This document shows, in pieces, positions 45,699-55,350 of a stretch of 55,481 bases of DNA. The position numbers and the translations under genes were made by a program. The notes below the pieces were generated by a model. That model was not told the origin of the DNA. It did not search any database and was given only the letters and a program-made list of their open reading frames with translations. Each line of letters opens with the position of its first letter. The stretch's first letter is position 1. This stretch comes from DATHBD01 sp035296325 (GTDB taxonomy: Bacteria; Actinomycetota; Actinomycetes; Mycobacteriales; Micromonosporaceae): contig DATHBD010000028.1 in assembly GCA_035296325.1 (NCBI GenBank), positions 1 through 55,481 on the forward strand. Reading direction: 5' to 3'.

Positions 45699-48212
45699 GT
45701 GAAGAGCCAGGCACCCACCAGCACGCACTGCCCGTACTGCTCGTTGCAGTGCGGCATCGCCGTGACCGCCGGGGGCCGCCCGGCGACGCTGGTGCCGCTG
45801 GACTTCCCCACCAACCGGGGCGGGCTCTGCGCCAAGGGCTGGACCGCGGCGGAGCTGCTGGACCATCCGGAACGGCTGCTGTATCCGCTGGTCCGCGCCG
45901 AGGCCGGGGACCGCCGCAGCCCACTGCGCCGAGGCACGTGGGACGAGGCGTTCGACCGCATCGTCGGCGCCATCGAACGCAGCCAGCAGCAGTACGGCGC
46001 GGACAGCGTCGGTTGCTTCGGCGGCGGCGGCCTGACCAACGAGAAGGCGTACGTGCTGGGGAAGTTCGCCCGGGTGGCGCTGCGCACCTCGCAGATCGAC
46101 TACAACGGGCGGTTCTGCATGTCGTCGGCGGCCACCGCCGGCAACGTGGCGTTCGGGGTGGACCGGGGGCTGCCGTTCCCGCTGGAGGACCTGGCCGGCG
46201 CGCAGGCCATCCTGCTGGTCGGCGCCAACCCGGCCGACACGATGCCGCCGGCGATGCAGTACCTCGACGCCGGCCGCGCCGCCGGTGCCCGGCACGTCGT
46301 CGTGGACCCCCGCCGGTCCGCTACCGCCGCCGGGGCACACCTGCACCTGCAGCCATCGGTCGGCACCGACCTGGCGCTCGCCAACGGGATGCTGCACATC
46401 GCCATCCGGGAGGGCTACCTCGACCCGGCCTACATCGCGGAGCGCACCACCGGCTTCGAAGCGGTCCGGGCGGCCGTGGCGTCGTACTGGCCGGACCGGG
46501 TGGAGCGGATCACCGGGGTGCCGGCCGAGCAGCTCCGCGAGGCGGTACGCATCCTCGGCGAGGCGCCCACCGCGATGATCCTCACCGCCCGCGGCGCCGA
46601 GCAGCACAGCAGTGGCTCGGACACCGCGCAGGCCTACATCAACCTCGCCCTCGCCCTCGGGCTGCCCGGCAAGGCGAACTCCGGCTACGGCACCATCACC
46701 GGGCAGGGCAACGGGCAGGGCGGTCGGGAGCACGGGCAGAAGGCCGACCAGCTCCCCGGCTACCGCCGCCTGGACGACCCCGCGGCCCGCGCCCACGTCG
46801 CCGCCGTGTGGGGGATCGACCCCGACGAACTGCCCCGACCTGGCGTGTCCGCCTACGAGATGCTCGACCGCCTCGGCACGCCGGACGGCGTACGGGTGCT
46901 GATGGTGCTGGCCTCGAACGTGGCGGTGTCGGCGCCGCACCGCAACCGGGTCGTGGACCGGCTCCGGGCGCTGGACTTCCTCGTGGTCTCGGACATCTTC
47001 CTCTCCGAAACCGCGGCCGAGGCCGACGTCGTACTCCCCACCGCGCAGTGGGCCGAGGAGGACGGCACGCTCACCAACCTGGAGGGTCGGGTGATCCGCC
47101 GGCGCCGGGCACTGCCACCGCCGGATGGTGTGCTCGACGACCTGCAGATGCTCAAGAAACTCGCCGAGCGGTTGCACCGGGGGAAGTTCTTCGACGACGA
47201 CCCGGAGCGGGTCTTCGACGAGCTGCGCCGGGCCAGCGCCGGGGGAGTCGCCGACTACGCCGGCATCACCTACGACCGGATCGACGCCGAGTCGGGCGTC
47301 TTCTGGCCCTGCCCGAGCCTCGATCACCCGGGGACGCCACGGCTGTTCACCGACTCGTTCCCTACGCCGGACGGACGGGCCCGCTTCGTCCGGGTCGAGC
47401 ACCGCGACCCGGTCGAGATGCCGGACCGGTCGTACCCGTACGTCCTCACCACCGGGCGGGTGATGCAGCACTACCAGAGCGGCAACCAGACCCGCCGGGT
47501 CGGGGCGCTGAACGCGGCCCTGCCGGACGCGCGGGTGGAGTTGCATCCCGACCTGGCCCGTCGACACGGCATCGAGGCCAACGACATCGTCCGGCTCTCC
47601 ACCCGGCGGGGCAGCGCGGTGTTCCGGGCCCGGCTCACCGATGGCCTGCGGGCTGACACCCTGTTCACCCCGTTCCACTGGGGTGGCGCGTCCAACGCGA
47701 ACGCGCTCACCAACCCCGCGCTCGACCGGCGCTCGAAGATGCCGGCGTTCAAGGCGTGCGCGGTGGCCGTCGAGCGCGTCGGCGGTCCGGACGACACCGG
47801 CCTGCTCGCCGGCAGGCCACCGCAGATCGTCGACATCGCATATCAAGAAGATCGGAAGGACGCCGTGCACACCACTCCGCGTTTCCTGCAGGGCATCTAC
47901 GCCTTCGAGGGCAAGGGCCTCAACCGCCCGTCGACGCTCGACGGGCTCCTCACATATGTCGTACCCGACGGGGTGGTCACCCAGCCCGTCTACTTCCGTG
48001 GCGGCAACTCCAGCGACGAGCTGGTCTGCGTGATCCTCGTCCGTGACGGCCGACCGATGCGGTACTTCCCGATCGGCGCGAAGGCCGACGTGCACGTGCC
48101 CCTGCGGGTCGTCGAGGACCTGGAGGCCGGAACCACCATCGAGCTGCAGCTCGCGGCACCCGAGGGCGTCGACGGCTCGATCGTCGTCGACCTCGGCCTG
48201 GTCGAGGTCTGA
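45699..48212 (+). CDS. nasA: Assimilatory nitrate reductase catalytic subunit (molybdopterin) with C-terminal extension
   Basis: An 837-residue cytoplasmic molybdoenzyme reducing nitrate to nitrite. A [4Fe-4S] site uses Cys11, Cys14, Cys18 and Cys44. Cys140 in YNGRFCMSSA is the expected Mo ligand. LVGANPADTMPPAMQY, KANSGYGTITGQGNGQGGREHGQ and the molydop-binding domain (about 590-705, PYVLTTGRVMQHYQSGNQTRR) complete the NasA/NarB type. Residues 709-837 form an extra beta-rich domain not needed in the family; a ribosome-site-like GGAAGG and in-frame GTG at 47865 lie at its start. GTG 45699 is a weakly supported start. First gene of the nitrate cluster, 10 bp before nirB. Confidence 0.93.
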   Translation: MKSQAPTSTHCPYCSLQCGIAVTAGGRPATLVPLDFPTNRGGLCAKGWTAAELLDHPERLLYPLVRAEAGDRRSPLRRGTWDEAFDRIVGAIERSQQQYGADSVGCFGGGGLTNEKAYVLGKFARVALRTSQIDYNGRFCMSSAATAGNVAFGVDRGLPFPLEDLAGAQAILLVGANPADTMPPAMQYLDAGRAAGARHVVVDPRRSATAAGAHLHLQPSVGTDLALANGMLHIAIREGYLDPAYIAERTTGFEAVRAAVASYWPDRVERITGVPAEQLREAVRILGEAPTAMILTARGAEQHSSGSDTAQAYINLALALGLPGKANSGYGTITGQGNGQGGREHGQKADQLPGYRRLDDPAARAHVAAVWGIDPDELPRPGVSAYEMLDRLGTPDGVRVLMVLASNVAVSAPHRNRVVDRLRALDFLVVSDIFLSETAAEADVVLPTAQWAEEDGTLTNLEGRVIRRRRALPPPDGVLDDLQMLKKLAERLHRGKFFDDDPERVFDELRRASAGGVADYAGITYDRIDAESGVFWPCPSLDHPGTPRLFTDSFPTPDGRARFVRVEHRDPVEMPDRSYPYVLTTGRVMQHYQSGNQTRRVGALNAALPDARVELHPDLARRHGIEANDIVRLSTRRGSAVFRARLTDGLRADTLFTPFHWGGASNANALTNPALDRRSKMPAFKACAVAVERVGGPDDTGLLAGRPPQIVDIAYQEDRKDAVHTTPRFLQGIYAFEGKGLNRPSTLDGLLTYVVPDGVVTQPVYFRGGNSSDELVCVILVRDGRPMRYFPIGAKADVHVPLRVVEDLEAGTTIELQLAAPEGVDGSIVVDLGLVEV
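47865..48212 (+). other. Possible internal translation start inside nasA (separate 115-residue domain)
   Basis: GGAAGG lies 7 nt before GTG 47865, in frame with nasA. From there the reading begins HTTPRFLQGIYAFEGKGL and runs through QPVYFRGGNSSDELVCVIL and VHVPLRVVEDLEAGTTIELQ to the nasA stop. It is a compact beta-rich domain of unknown function that could be made alone as well as fused. Confidence 0.4.
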
Positions 48213-48222
48213 GGAGGTCATC

Positions 48223-50691
48223 ATGACGAACCGACAGCGGCTGGTCGTGATCGGCAACGGGATGGCCGGTGCCCGCGCCGTCGAGGAGATCCTCGAGCGC
48301 GGCGGCGGAGACCAGTTTGAGATCACGATGTTCGGCGAGGAGCCGTACGGCAACTACAACCGGATCCTGTTGTCCAATGTGCTCAGCGGGGTCGAGGACG
48401 AGTCGGCGATCTTCCTCAACAGCCTCTCCTGGTACCAGGAGAACGGCATCACGCTGCACGCCGGCGTCCGGATTCAGCGGATCGACCGGTTCGCGCGGCG
48501 GGTGTACGCCGATGACGGCTCCGTCACCCGGTACGACAAGCTCGTCATCGCGACCGGCAGCCGGCCGTTCGTGCCCGACGTTCCCGGCATCCACGTCGCC
48601 GGCCGCGGCTACCACCAGGGCGTCTTCGTCTTCCGCACCATCGACGACACCCGGGGCATGGTGCGTTACGCCCGCGACCACGAACGGGCCGTGGTCATCG
48701 GCGGCGGCCTGCTCGGGTTGGAGGCCGCGCGCGGGCTGCAGACCCACGGGGTGCACGTCACGGTGGTGCACGCGGCGCCGCACCTGATGAACCAGCAGCT
48801 CGATCCGCAGGCCGGCGGGATCCTCCGGCGCAGCGTCAACAAGTTGGGTATCGATGTCGAGCTGAGCGCGCGCACCACGGCGATCCTCGGCAAGCACTCG
48901 GTCGAGGGCGTCAAGCTGGCCGACAAGCGCGTTCTCGGCTGCGACATGGTGGTGGTGGCCGCCGGCATCCGGGCCAACACCGACGTGGCGGAGATCAGCG
49001 GCCTCACCGTCGAGCGCGGCATCGTCGTCGACGACCAGATGCGCGCGCTGGACGAGCCGGACATCTACGCGGTCGGGGAGTGCGCGCAGCACCGCGGTGA
49101 GACGTACGGCCTGGTGGCGCCGCTGTGGGAGCAGGCCCGGGTGCTCGCCGACCACCTCACCGGCGCCAACCCGGCCGCCGCCTACCACGGCTCGCGCACC
49201 GCCACGAAGCTCAAGGTGGCCGGCGTGGACGTGGCCACCATGGGGCTCAGCCTGCCGGAGCGCGACGACGACGAGCATGTCGTGTTCTCCGAGCCGAGTC
49301 GCGGGACGTACAAGAGCATCATCATCCGCGACGACCGGCTGATCGGAGCGACGCTGCTCGGCGACGTCAGCAAGGTCGCCTTCCTGATGCAGGCGTTCGA
49401 CCGGGGGCTGCCGCTGCCGGAGGAGCGGATCCGGCTGCTCTTCGACCTGGGTGGCCCGCCGGTCGAGGTGAGTGCGGCGGAACTGGCGCCGGACGCGCAG
49501 GTCTGCAACTGCAACGGCGTGAGCAAGCAGGCCCTGGTCGACACCGTGCACGGCGGCTGCAAAACGGTCACCGGCGTGATGGACGCGACCCGCGCCGGCA
49601 AGGGCTGCGGCTCGTGCAAGTCGCTGGTCAGCCAGATCGTGGAGTGGGCGGCCGGTGGGGACATCCAGGAGGACCCAGCGGCGTCCTGGTACGTGCCCGG
49701 CATCCCGCTGGCCAAGCCGGAGCTGATGGCGACGATCCGCCAGCAGGGGTTGCGCTCGGTGTCGCAGGTCTTCGCGGCGCTCGCCCCCAACGGCGCGGAG
49801 GACGCCAAGAGCAAGATGGGCCTCGCCTCGCTGCTGAAGATGATGTGGGCCGACGAGTACGTCGACGAGCGGGACGCCCGGTTCATCAACGACCGGGTGC
49901 ACGCCAACATCCAGCGCGACGGCACGTTCTCCGTGGTGCCGCAGATGAAGGGTGGCTGCACCACGCCGGATCAGCTGCGCCGCATCGCCGACGTGGCCGA
50001 CAAGTACAAGGTGCCGCTGGTCAAGCTGACCGGGGGGCAGCGCATCGACCTGCTCGGGGTGCGCAAGGAGGACCTGCCGGGGATGTGGGCCGACCTGGAC
50101 ATGCCCTCCGGGTACGCCTACGGAAAGAGCTTCCGCACCGTGAAGACCTGCGTGGGTTCGGATTTCTGCCGCTTCGGGCTCGGCGACTCCACCGCGCTCG
50201 GCATCGCGATCGAGACCCGCTACCAGGGCATCGAGGGCCCCGGCAAGATGAAGCTCGCGGTGACCGGATGCCCACGCAACTGCGCCGAGGCCTACGTCAA
50301 GGACCTCGGGGTGGTCGCCGTGGAGGGCGGCCGGTGGGAGATCTACATCGGCGGCGCCGCCGGGGCGCACATCCGCAAGGGCGACCTGCTGACCACAGTG
50401 GACACGCCCGACGACGTGATCACGCTGACCGGGCGGTTCCTGCAGTACTACCGGGAGAACGCGAACTGGCTGGAGCGCACCTACTCGTTCGTGCCCCGGA
50501 TCGGGCTGGAGACCATCCGCGCGATTGTGGTGGAGGACAGCGAGGGCATCGCCGAGCGGCTCGACGCGTCGATGCAGGCCTCCATCGACGACTACTCCGA
50601 CCCGTGGCGGGAGCGGGTCGACCCGGTCACCCCGGGTCAGTTCGCCACCGCACTGCCGCTCATCCCGCTGCCGCTGGTGCCGGTCCGATGA
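48223..50691 (+). CDS. nirB: Nitrite reductase large subunit (siroheme, NAD(P)H)
   Basis: An 822-residue enzyme reducing nitrite to ammonium. The N-terminal FAD/NAD part has VVIGNGMAGARAVEEI and ERAVVIGGGLLGLEAARGL. A BFD-like [2Fe-2S] domain carries CNCNGVS and CGSCKSLV. The ferredoxin-like halves and siroheme/[4Fe-4S] site have TCVGSDFCRFG and TGCPRNCAEA, four Cys in the CX5C...CX3C pattern. GAGGAGGT precedes ATG 48223. It overlaps nirD by 4 bp. Siroheme synthesis genes are not in the window. Confidence 0.97.
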   Translation: MTNRQRLVVIGNGMAGARAVEEILERGGGDQFEITMFGEEPYGNYNRILLSNVLSGVEDESAIFLNSLSWYQENGITLHAGVRIQRIDRFARRVYADDGSVTRYDKLVIATGSRPFVPDVPGIHVAGRGYHQGVFVFRTIDDTRGMVRYARDHERAVVIGGGLLGLEAARGLQTHGVHVTVVHAAPHLMNQQLDPQAGGILRRSVNKLGIDVELSARTTAILGKHSVEGVKLADKRVLGCDMVVVAAGIRANTDVAEISGLTVERGIVVDDQMRALDEPDIYAVGECAQHRGETYGLVAPLWEQARVLADHLTGANPAAAYHGSRTATKLKVAGVDVATMGLSLPERDDDEHVVFSEPSRGTYKSIIIRDDRLIGATLLGDVSKVAFLMQAFDRGLPLPEERIRLLFDLGGPPVEVSAAELAPDAQVCNCNGVSKQALVDTVHGGCKTVTGVMDATRAGKGCGSCKSLVSQIVEWAAGGDIQEDPAASWYVPGIPLAKPELMATIRQQGLRSVSQVFAALAPNGAEDAKSKMGLASLLKMMWADEYVDERDARFINDRVHANIQRDGTFSVVPQMKGGCTTPDQLRRIADVADKYKVPLVKLTGGQRIDLLGVRKEDLPGMWADLDMPSGYAYGKSFRTVKTCVGSDFCRFGLGDSTALGIAIETRYQGIEGPGKMKLAVTGCPRNCAEAYVKDLGVVAVEGGRWEIYIGGAAGAHIRKGDLLTTVDTPDDVITLTGRFLQYYRENANWLERTYSFVPRIGLETIRAIVVEDSEGIAERLDASMQASIDDYSDPWRERVDPVTPGQFATALPLIPLPLVPVR

Positions 50692-51029
50692 ACCACGGCA
50701 GCGGCGCCGACGTTGTCACCGAGTACCGGGTGGACCGGTACGTGGACCTCCCGATCGGTGAGGGCCGCGCCTACGCCGTCGGCGGTGAGCAGGTGGCCGT
50801 CTTCCGGCTGCGGGACGGCCGGCTGCGTGCCGTCTCCGCGGTGTGCCCGCACGGCGGTGGCCCGATCGCCGACGGCACGATCGACGCCCGGGTGGTGGTG
50901 TGCCCACTGCACCAGTACGCGTACGAACTCGACACCGGGTGCTCCACCACCGGCCGCGCACCGTTGCGCACCTTTGACGTCCGCATCGACGACTCCGGCG
51001 ACGTCGTGGTCGCCGTCCCCTCGCAGTAA
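50688..51029 (+). CDS. nirD: Nitrite reductase small subunit
   Basis: A 113-residue Rieske-fold subunit of the assimilatory nitrite reductase. It keeps both Rieske pairs, CPHGGGP near 58 and CPLHQYAYEL near 78, so it may hold a [2Fe-2S] cluster; many NirD proteins have lost these ligands. ATG 50688 overlaps the nirB stop (ATGA), and translation is coupled. 34 bp separate it from narK. Confidence 0.95.
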   Translation: MNHGSGADVVTEYRVDRYVDLPIGEGRAYAVGGEQVAVFRLRDGRLRAVSAVCPHGGGPIADGTIDARVVVCPLHQYAYELDTGCSTTGRAPLRTFDVRIDDSGDVVVAVPSQ

Positions 51030-51063
51030 GCGCCAGCAGACACGCCTTCGAAAGGGTTGTGCC

Positions 51064-52461
51064 ATGACCAGTTCCACCGATGTCGCCGCTCCGCACGCGG
51101 CCGATGGGCCCACACCGTCCGGGCCGAAGACCCGCAGCGGCCGCTGGATCGACGACTGGCGGCCGGAGGACCGGACGTTCTGGGAGGACGGCGGCGCCAA
51201 GGTTGCCCGGCGCAATCTGATCTTCTCCATCTTCTCGGAGCACATCGGCTTCTCCGTGTGGACCATGTGGTCGGTGCTGGTGCTCTTCCTCGGGCCGGAG
51301 TACGGCATCGACCCGGCCGGGAAGTTCCTGCTGACCGCCGTGCCCGCCCTGGTGGGCGCGGTGCTGCGCCTGCCGTACACGTTCGCGGTCGCCAAGTTCG
51401 GCGGCCGGAACTGGACGATCTTCAGCGCGGCGCTCCTGCTCGTCCCCTCGATCCTCGCGGCGTTCATCATCGAGCCAGGCGTGTCCTACACGACACTGAT
51501 CCTGGTGGCCGCCATCGCGGGCGTCGGCGGCGGCAACTTCGCCTCGTCGATGGCGAACATCAACGCGTTCTACCCGGACCGGCTCAAGGGCTGGGCGCTG
51601 GGCATCAACGCCGGCGGCGGCAACCTGGGCGTACCGGTGGTGCAACTCATCGGTCTGTTCGTGCTGGCCACCGCGGGCCGGGACAACCCCGGGCTGGTCG
51701 CCGGCGTGTACATCCCGTTCATCGTGCTGGCCGCGCTCGGCGCCGCGCTGTTCATGGACAACCTGACGCACGCCACGAGTGAGAAGCGGGCGCTGCGTGA
51801 CGTCACCCGGGACCCGCACACCTGGATCATGTCGCTGCTCTACATCGGCACGTTCGGCTCGTTCATCGGCTTCGGGTTCGCCTTCGGCCAGGTGCTGCAG
51901 ATCGAATTCAAGGACCAGTTCGACACGCCCATCAAGGCGGCGTACGTGACGTTCCTCGGGCCGCTGCTCGGCTCGCTGATCCGCCCGATCGGTGGCTGGA
52001 TGGCCGACAAACTGGGCGGCGCCAAGGTGACGTTCTGGAACTTCGTCGCGATGGCGATCGGTGCGTCCACGGTGCTGGCCGCGTCCATGCAGCGCTCCCT
52101 GCCGGTGTACATCATCGGCTTCGTGCTGCTCTTCATCTTCAGCGGCATCGGCAATGGCTCGACGTACAAGATGATCCCGGCCATCTTCCGGGCGAAGAGC
52201 ACAACCGTCGTGGCCGAGGGTGCTGATCCGAGAAAGGCCGAGCACGAGGCACGCCGGCTGTCGGGTGCCCTGATCGGCATCGCGGGCGCCATCGGCGCCT
52301 TCGGCGGCGTACTGGTGAACCTGGCCTTCCGGCAGTCGTTCCTGGAGACGAAGACGGGGGATTCGGCGTACGTCGCGTTTATCGCGTTCTATGCGCTGTG
52401 TTTCGTGGTCACCTGGGCGGTGTACCTGCGGAAGCGGCCGGGCCGGCTGGTCGGAGTCTGA
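51064..52461 (+). CDS. narK: Nitrate/nitrite transporter, NarK/NNP family (MFS)
   Basis: A 465-residue MFS protein with 12 helices after a 50-residue cytosolic lead ending FWEDGGAKVARRNL. The two nitrate signatures are present: AGVGGGNFASSMANINAFYP then LKGWALGINAGGGNLG in the N-half, and IFSGIGNGSTYKMIPAIF in the C-half; arginines for nitrate binding lie in VLRLPYTFAVAKFG and LIRPIGGWMAD. It brings nitrate in for the NasA-NirBD pathway and may let nitrite out. GAAAGG precedes ATG 51064. A terminator follows the gene. Confidence 0.96.
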   Translation: MTSSTDVAAPHAADGPTPSGPKTRSGRWIDDWRPEDRTFWEDGGAKVARRNLIFSIFSEHIGFSVWTMWSVLVLFLGPEYGIDPAGKFLLTAVPALVGAVLRLPYTFAVAKFGGRNWTIFSAALLLVPSILAAFIIEPGVSYTTLILVAAIAGVGGGNFASSMANINAFYPDRLKGWALGINAGGGNLGVPVVQLIGLFVLATAGRDNPGLVAGVYIPFIVLAALGAALFMDNLTHATSEKRALRDVTRDPHTWIMSLLYIGTFGSFIGFGFAFGQVLQIEFKDQFDTPIKAAYVTFLGPLLGSLIRPIGGWMADKLGGAKVTFWNFVAMAIGASTVLAASMQRSLPVYIIGFVLLFIFSGIGNGSTYKMIPAIFRAKSTTVVAEGADPRKAEHEARRLSGALIGIAGAIGAFGGVLVNLAFRQSFLETKTGDSAYVAFIAFYALCFVVTWAVYLRKRPGRLVGV

Positions 52462-52475
52462 AGTCTGTTCACGGC

Positions 52476-52507
52476 ACCGGCCGGGCTCGCGCGGGAGCCC
52501 GGCCGGT
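52476..52507 (+). terminator. Terminator of the nitrate cluster
   Basis: ACCGGCCGGGCTC (52476-52488) pairs with GAGCCCGGCCGGT (52495-52507), 6-nt loop, followed by TT. It lies 15 nt after the narK stop. Confidence 0.88.
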
Positions 52508-52620
52508 TTGTGAACTCCGCATGGCCACGCCGGAAGCGGGCGGACAGACCGGCCGCCATCGCCTACCCTGAGCAGCACATTGAGACCGATCGAGGTCACC
52601 GCACCATCGAGGAGCAGCAC

Positions 52621-53223
52621 GTGCGCGCAGCTTTACGGATTTTGTTGACGACCGGCATGGCCCTCGGCGCGGCGCTGGCGGCAACGCCCGCGTCGGCGCA
52701 TCCGTCGCGGGATGTCAGCGCGGGCGGGCACGCCGGATTCGATGCGACGGCGGATGATCCGAGCACGCTCGCTGTCGATTTCGACCGGGTGGACGGAATC
52801 GCCACGATGAGTGTGGAGTGGTACGACCGGACCTGTGTGGCCGGGGTCGGCACGGAGTTGCCGACGTGTGATCACGTCAGCCGGACGGCGGAGCGGGTCA
52901 CCCCCTCGGCGTTCCGGTACTCCGCCCGGGGCGCGATGGTCCGCGGAAACGTGACATACCAGGAGATCCGCTACCGGTGCATCGGGCTGGGAGACGATCA
53001 GGTGTGCTCTGGCCAGGAGACGGGCACCGGCACCGGGTACGTAGCGGCGCGGTGGTCGGTCAACGGTGAGTCGTCGACCGAGCAGTACGAGGGAACGGAC
53101 GGCCGGCGCTACGAGAGCACGCGGTTCCCGACCAGTGCGCGGGCGGTGGCGTTCGGCCGGACGTATGGCAACGAGCGCGTCAACATCGCGCAGATCGGCA
53201 CGACCCGGCTGGCTACTCCGTAG
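52621..53223 (+). CDS. Secreted protein of unknown function
   Basis: A 200-residue secreted protein starting at GTG 52621 after GAGGAG. The signal ends ATPASA near residue 26. The mature part has four Cys in two pairs (RTCVAG...LPTCDHVS and RYRCIGLGDDQVCSG), probably two disulfides, and a beta-rich pattern: STLAVDFDRVDGIATMSVEWYD and FRYSARGAMVRGNVTYQEIRY. I recognise no family. It stands alone between the nitrate cluster and the membrane glycosyltransferase-like gene. Confidence 0.75.
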   Translation: MRAALRILLTTGMALGAALAATPASAHPSRDVSAGGHAGFDATADDPSTLAVDFDRVDGIATMSVEWYDRTCVAGVGTELPTCDHVSRTAERVTPSAFRYSARGAMVRGNVTYQEIRYRCIGLGDDQVCSGQETGTGTGYVAARWSVNGESSTEQYEGTDGRRYESTRFPTSARAVAFGRTYGNERVNIAQIGTTRLATP

Positions 53224-53255
53224 CCCACCGTCCGCTACCGCGACGCTGTGTGTGG

Positions 53256-54773
53256 TCACCGCACGAGGAGCGCGATCGTCAAGCCCGGCGGGTGCTCGAC
53301 GGTCTCGACCCGGTACCGCTCGCGCAGCAGCCGCTGCTTTGCGGCGGGCGTCATCTCCGCCAACGGGTCCTCGTAGCGTCCATTCCGAACCACCCAGATC
53401 CGGGACCGGTCACCGAGGCAGCTTGCCACGTCGGCGCACTCGGCGGCCCAGAGTTGGCCGTCGGTGCGCTGCGGACGGACCTGGAACACGTCGTCGGGGC
53501 GGCGCTGCGGCGAAACGTAGTGGGCCACCAGGTCCCGGGCGACCCAGGACCCCCGGGCGTCGTTGAGGGAGTAGGCAACCGCGTCGCCGGGGACCGCCCG
53601 CTGCGAGATGATCGCGGCCGCTGCCCGGGGGTCCTGCCCGTGTCCGTCGGCGGCGCGCATCTCGATCTGCTTCGGTACTCCGACGAGGCCGACCAGCAGC
53701 AGCACGACGACCACCGGCCGGGCCGACAGCCGTGCCAGGCCGATGCCGGCGAGCAGCGCCCACGCCGGGACAACGAAGAGCAGGTACCGCGGAACGAAGA
53801 GCGGGCTGTGCAGGGAGACCAGCCACAGTGCCGCCACCGGTAACACCGCCCACCCGAGGAGGAGGGGGACCGTGCCGGTTCCCGGACGGGCGAACAGCGC
53901 GAGCCCGACGATCACCGCCATCACCAGGGCGCTGCCGAAGACGCCCGCGATCACCCACGGCGTCGCCGACAGGCCCACCGACGCAATCCAGCTGACCTGG
54001 CCGCGTTGCAGGGCGGACGCGTACAGGAACGGACCGAGTGGCGCCGCGGCGAGGGCACACGCCGCGAGCCAGCGCAGCAGGACGGCCCGTCCCGCCGTCA
54101 GCACCGCGGCGAAGTGGGCCAGGAGCAGCAGCAACGCCAGCACGTGGGCCGTGCCGAGGAGGACGACCGCACCGGCGTACAGGGCGAAGCGGGGCCATGA
54201 CGGGTATGCCATGGCCCGGTGCAGCATCAGTGTGGCGAGCACCGCGCCCAGTAGGGCGAACGCGTACATGCGCTGCTCCTGCGCGTAGCGGGACACCGCG
54301 GGCGTGAGGGCCAGGATGACGCCGGCGAGGAGTCCGGCCCGGCGGGAGGCCACCCGCCCGCCGAGCACGGCCAGCAGCGCACACGCCCCGGCTGTCGCCA
54401 GCACGGACGGTAACCGGAGCGCCACGTCGGAGCTTCCGACCAGGTGGCTCCAGACGCGCATCGCCGCGTAGTACGGCAGCATCACCAGGTCCGAGTGCTG
54501 GGTCAGTGCCACGAGTGCCGACCAGGAGATTTGCGTTGCGCCCCAGGTGGCCAGCTCGTCGGTCCAGGCGCCCGGCCGTCCGAGGCCCCACAGGCCGAGG
54601 GCCAGCATCAGCAACGGCGGCCACCACCAACCGGTCGCGACTGACATCGGCCCCGGTGTGCCGGCCCGCGATCCAGGCTCGGCGGCGCCGCGTTGGCGGG
54701 GCATCGCCGGATGGTCCGATCCGGGGTTCGGAGTCTTGTCGACGTCGACGCGTGCTCCCGACGGCTCGGTCAC
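53256..54773 (-). CDS. Polytopic GT39/GT-C-type glycosyltransferase-like membrane protein
   Basis: A 505-residue protein. About 45 cytosolic residues precede the first helix; some 11 helices follow. The first outside loop has GRPGAWTDELATWGATQ, carrying the Asp-Glu pair of GT-C glycosyltransferases (PMT/ArnT class), and LRLPSVLATAGACALLAVLGGR, PAVSRYAQEQRMYAFALL and HSPLFVPRYLLFVVPAW fit the PMT_2 domain. The C-terminal 120 residues are an outside globular domain with two Cys. It likely transfers a sugar from polyprenyl phosphate to a surface acceptor. GTG 54773 is the start used. Confidence 0.85.
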   Translation of the reverse strand: MTEPSGARVDVDKTPNPGSDHPAMPRQRGAAEPGSRAGTPGPMSVATGWWWPPLLMLALGLWGLGRPGAWTDELATWGATQISWSALVALTQHSDLVMLPYYAAMRVWSHLVGSSDVALRLPSVLATAGACALLAVLGGRVASRRAGLLAGVILALTPAVSRYAQEQRMYAFALLGAVLATLMLHRAMAYPSWPRFALYAGAVVLLGTAHVLALLLLLAHFAAVLTAGRAVLLRWLAACALAAAPLGPFLYASALQRGQVSWIASVGLSATPWVIAGVFGSALVMAVIVGLALFARPGTGTVPLLLGWAVLPVAALWLVSLHSPLFVPRYLLFVVPAWALLAGIGLARLSARPVVVVLLLVGLVGVPKQIEMRAADGHGQDPRAAAAIISQRAVPGDAVAYSLNDARGSWVARDLVAHYVSPQRRPDDVFQVRPQRTDGQLWAAECADVASCLGDRSRIWVVRNGRYEDPLAEMTPAAKQRLLRERYRVETVEHPPGLTIALLVR

Positions 54774-55350
54774 CGCGGGCCACCGAAGGGTGCGCGACGG
54801 CGGGCCTCGGTCACCGGGACCATGCTTGTCTCCTCGTCAGGCTGGCGCTGGGCTGATCCGGCTGAGAGCCGGTGTTTCGGCCACTGTACGGAGCGGTGCG
54901 GGAGACGGCGAGGGTGCGACGCTCCGGCGATGAACTCGCGCATCAGCCGCGGAGACGGCTGGCTCATTGCGATACACGGCCCAGACCAGTTTGGCGCGGC
55001 GGTCGGTTCGCCCCATTCGACGTCGTGGAACACTTAACACCGCTATCGGTGCGTAACAAAGGCCTGGGGGTACCCCGCCTTAACAGCGGGCGCCACGTTG
55101 TTCCGAACCGTGCACGTGTGTTCTATCTGGGCGATGGTGGCCGAACTGGCGAAGCCCCCGAGCCGCCGCTCGGCGAGTCAGTGGCTACCTCACGGCGCGA
55201 ATTGACGACCAGAACACGTCAAGGCCTGCACACTTTTGGGATTGGGTCATCGGACACACCGATGTGTCGAGTATTTGACACGCGACGGAATCTGGGCCGG
55301 CTCGCAGGAAATGTCACGCTGTGTTTATTGACGTGATCTCAGCTTGTTCT
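54774..55350. other. 577-bp non-coding stretch next to the mobile element
   Basis: Open frames exist but have no ribosome sites and no protein-like composition. GC drops in the right half. At 55253-55281 there are three half-sites, GACACA, TGTGTC and GACAC. The last part probably includes the end of an insertion sequence, but no terminal inverted repeat can be confirmed. Confidence 0.5.

Noticed and set aside
45594..48353. 919-codon minus-strand open frame opposite nasA
   Set aside because: Antisense shadow of a molybdoenzyme with intact cofactor residues; composition is Arg/Gly/Val-rich without hydrophobic core pattern.
47977..50370. 797-codon minus-strand open frame opposite nirB
   Set aside because: Antisense to nirB; no domain and no ribosome site.
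54872..55336. 154-codon plus-strand open frame near the right edge
   Set aside because: No ribosome site, no domain pattern, and its composition changes abruptly with local GC, as expected for non-coding DNA.
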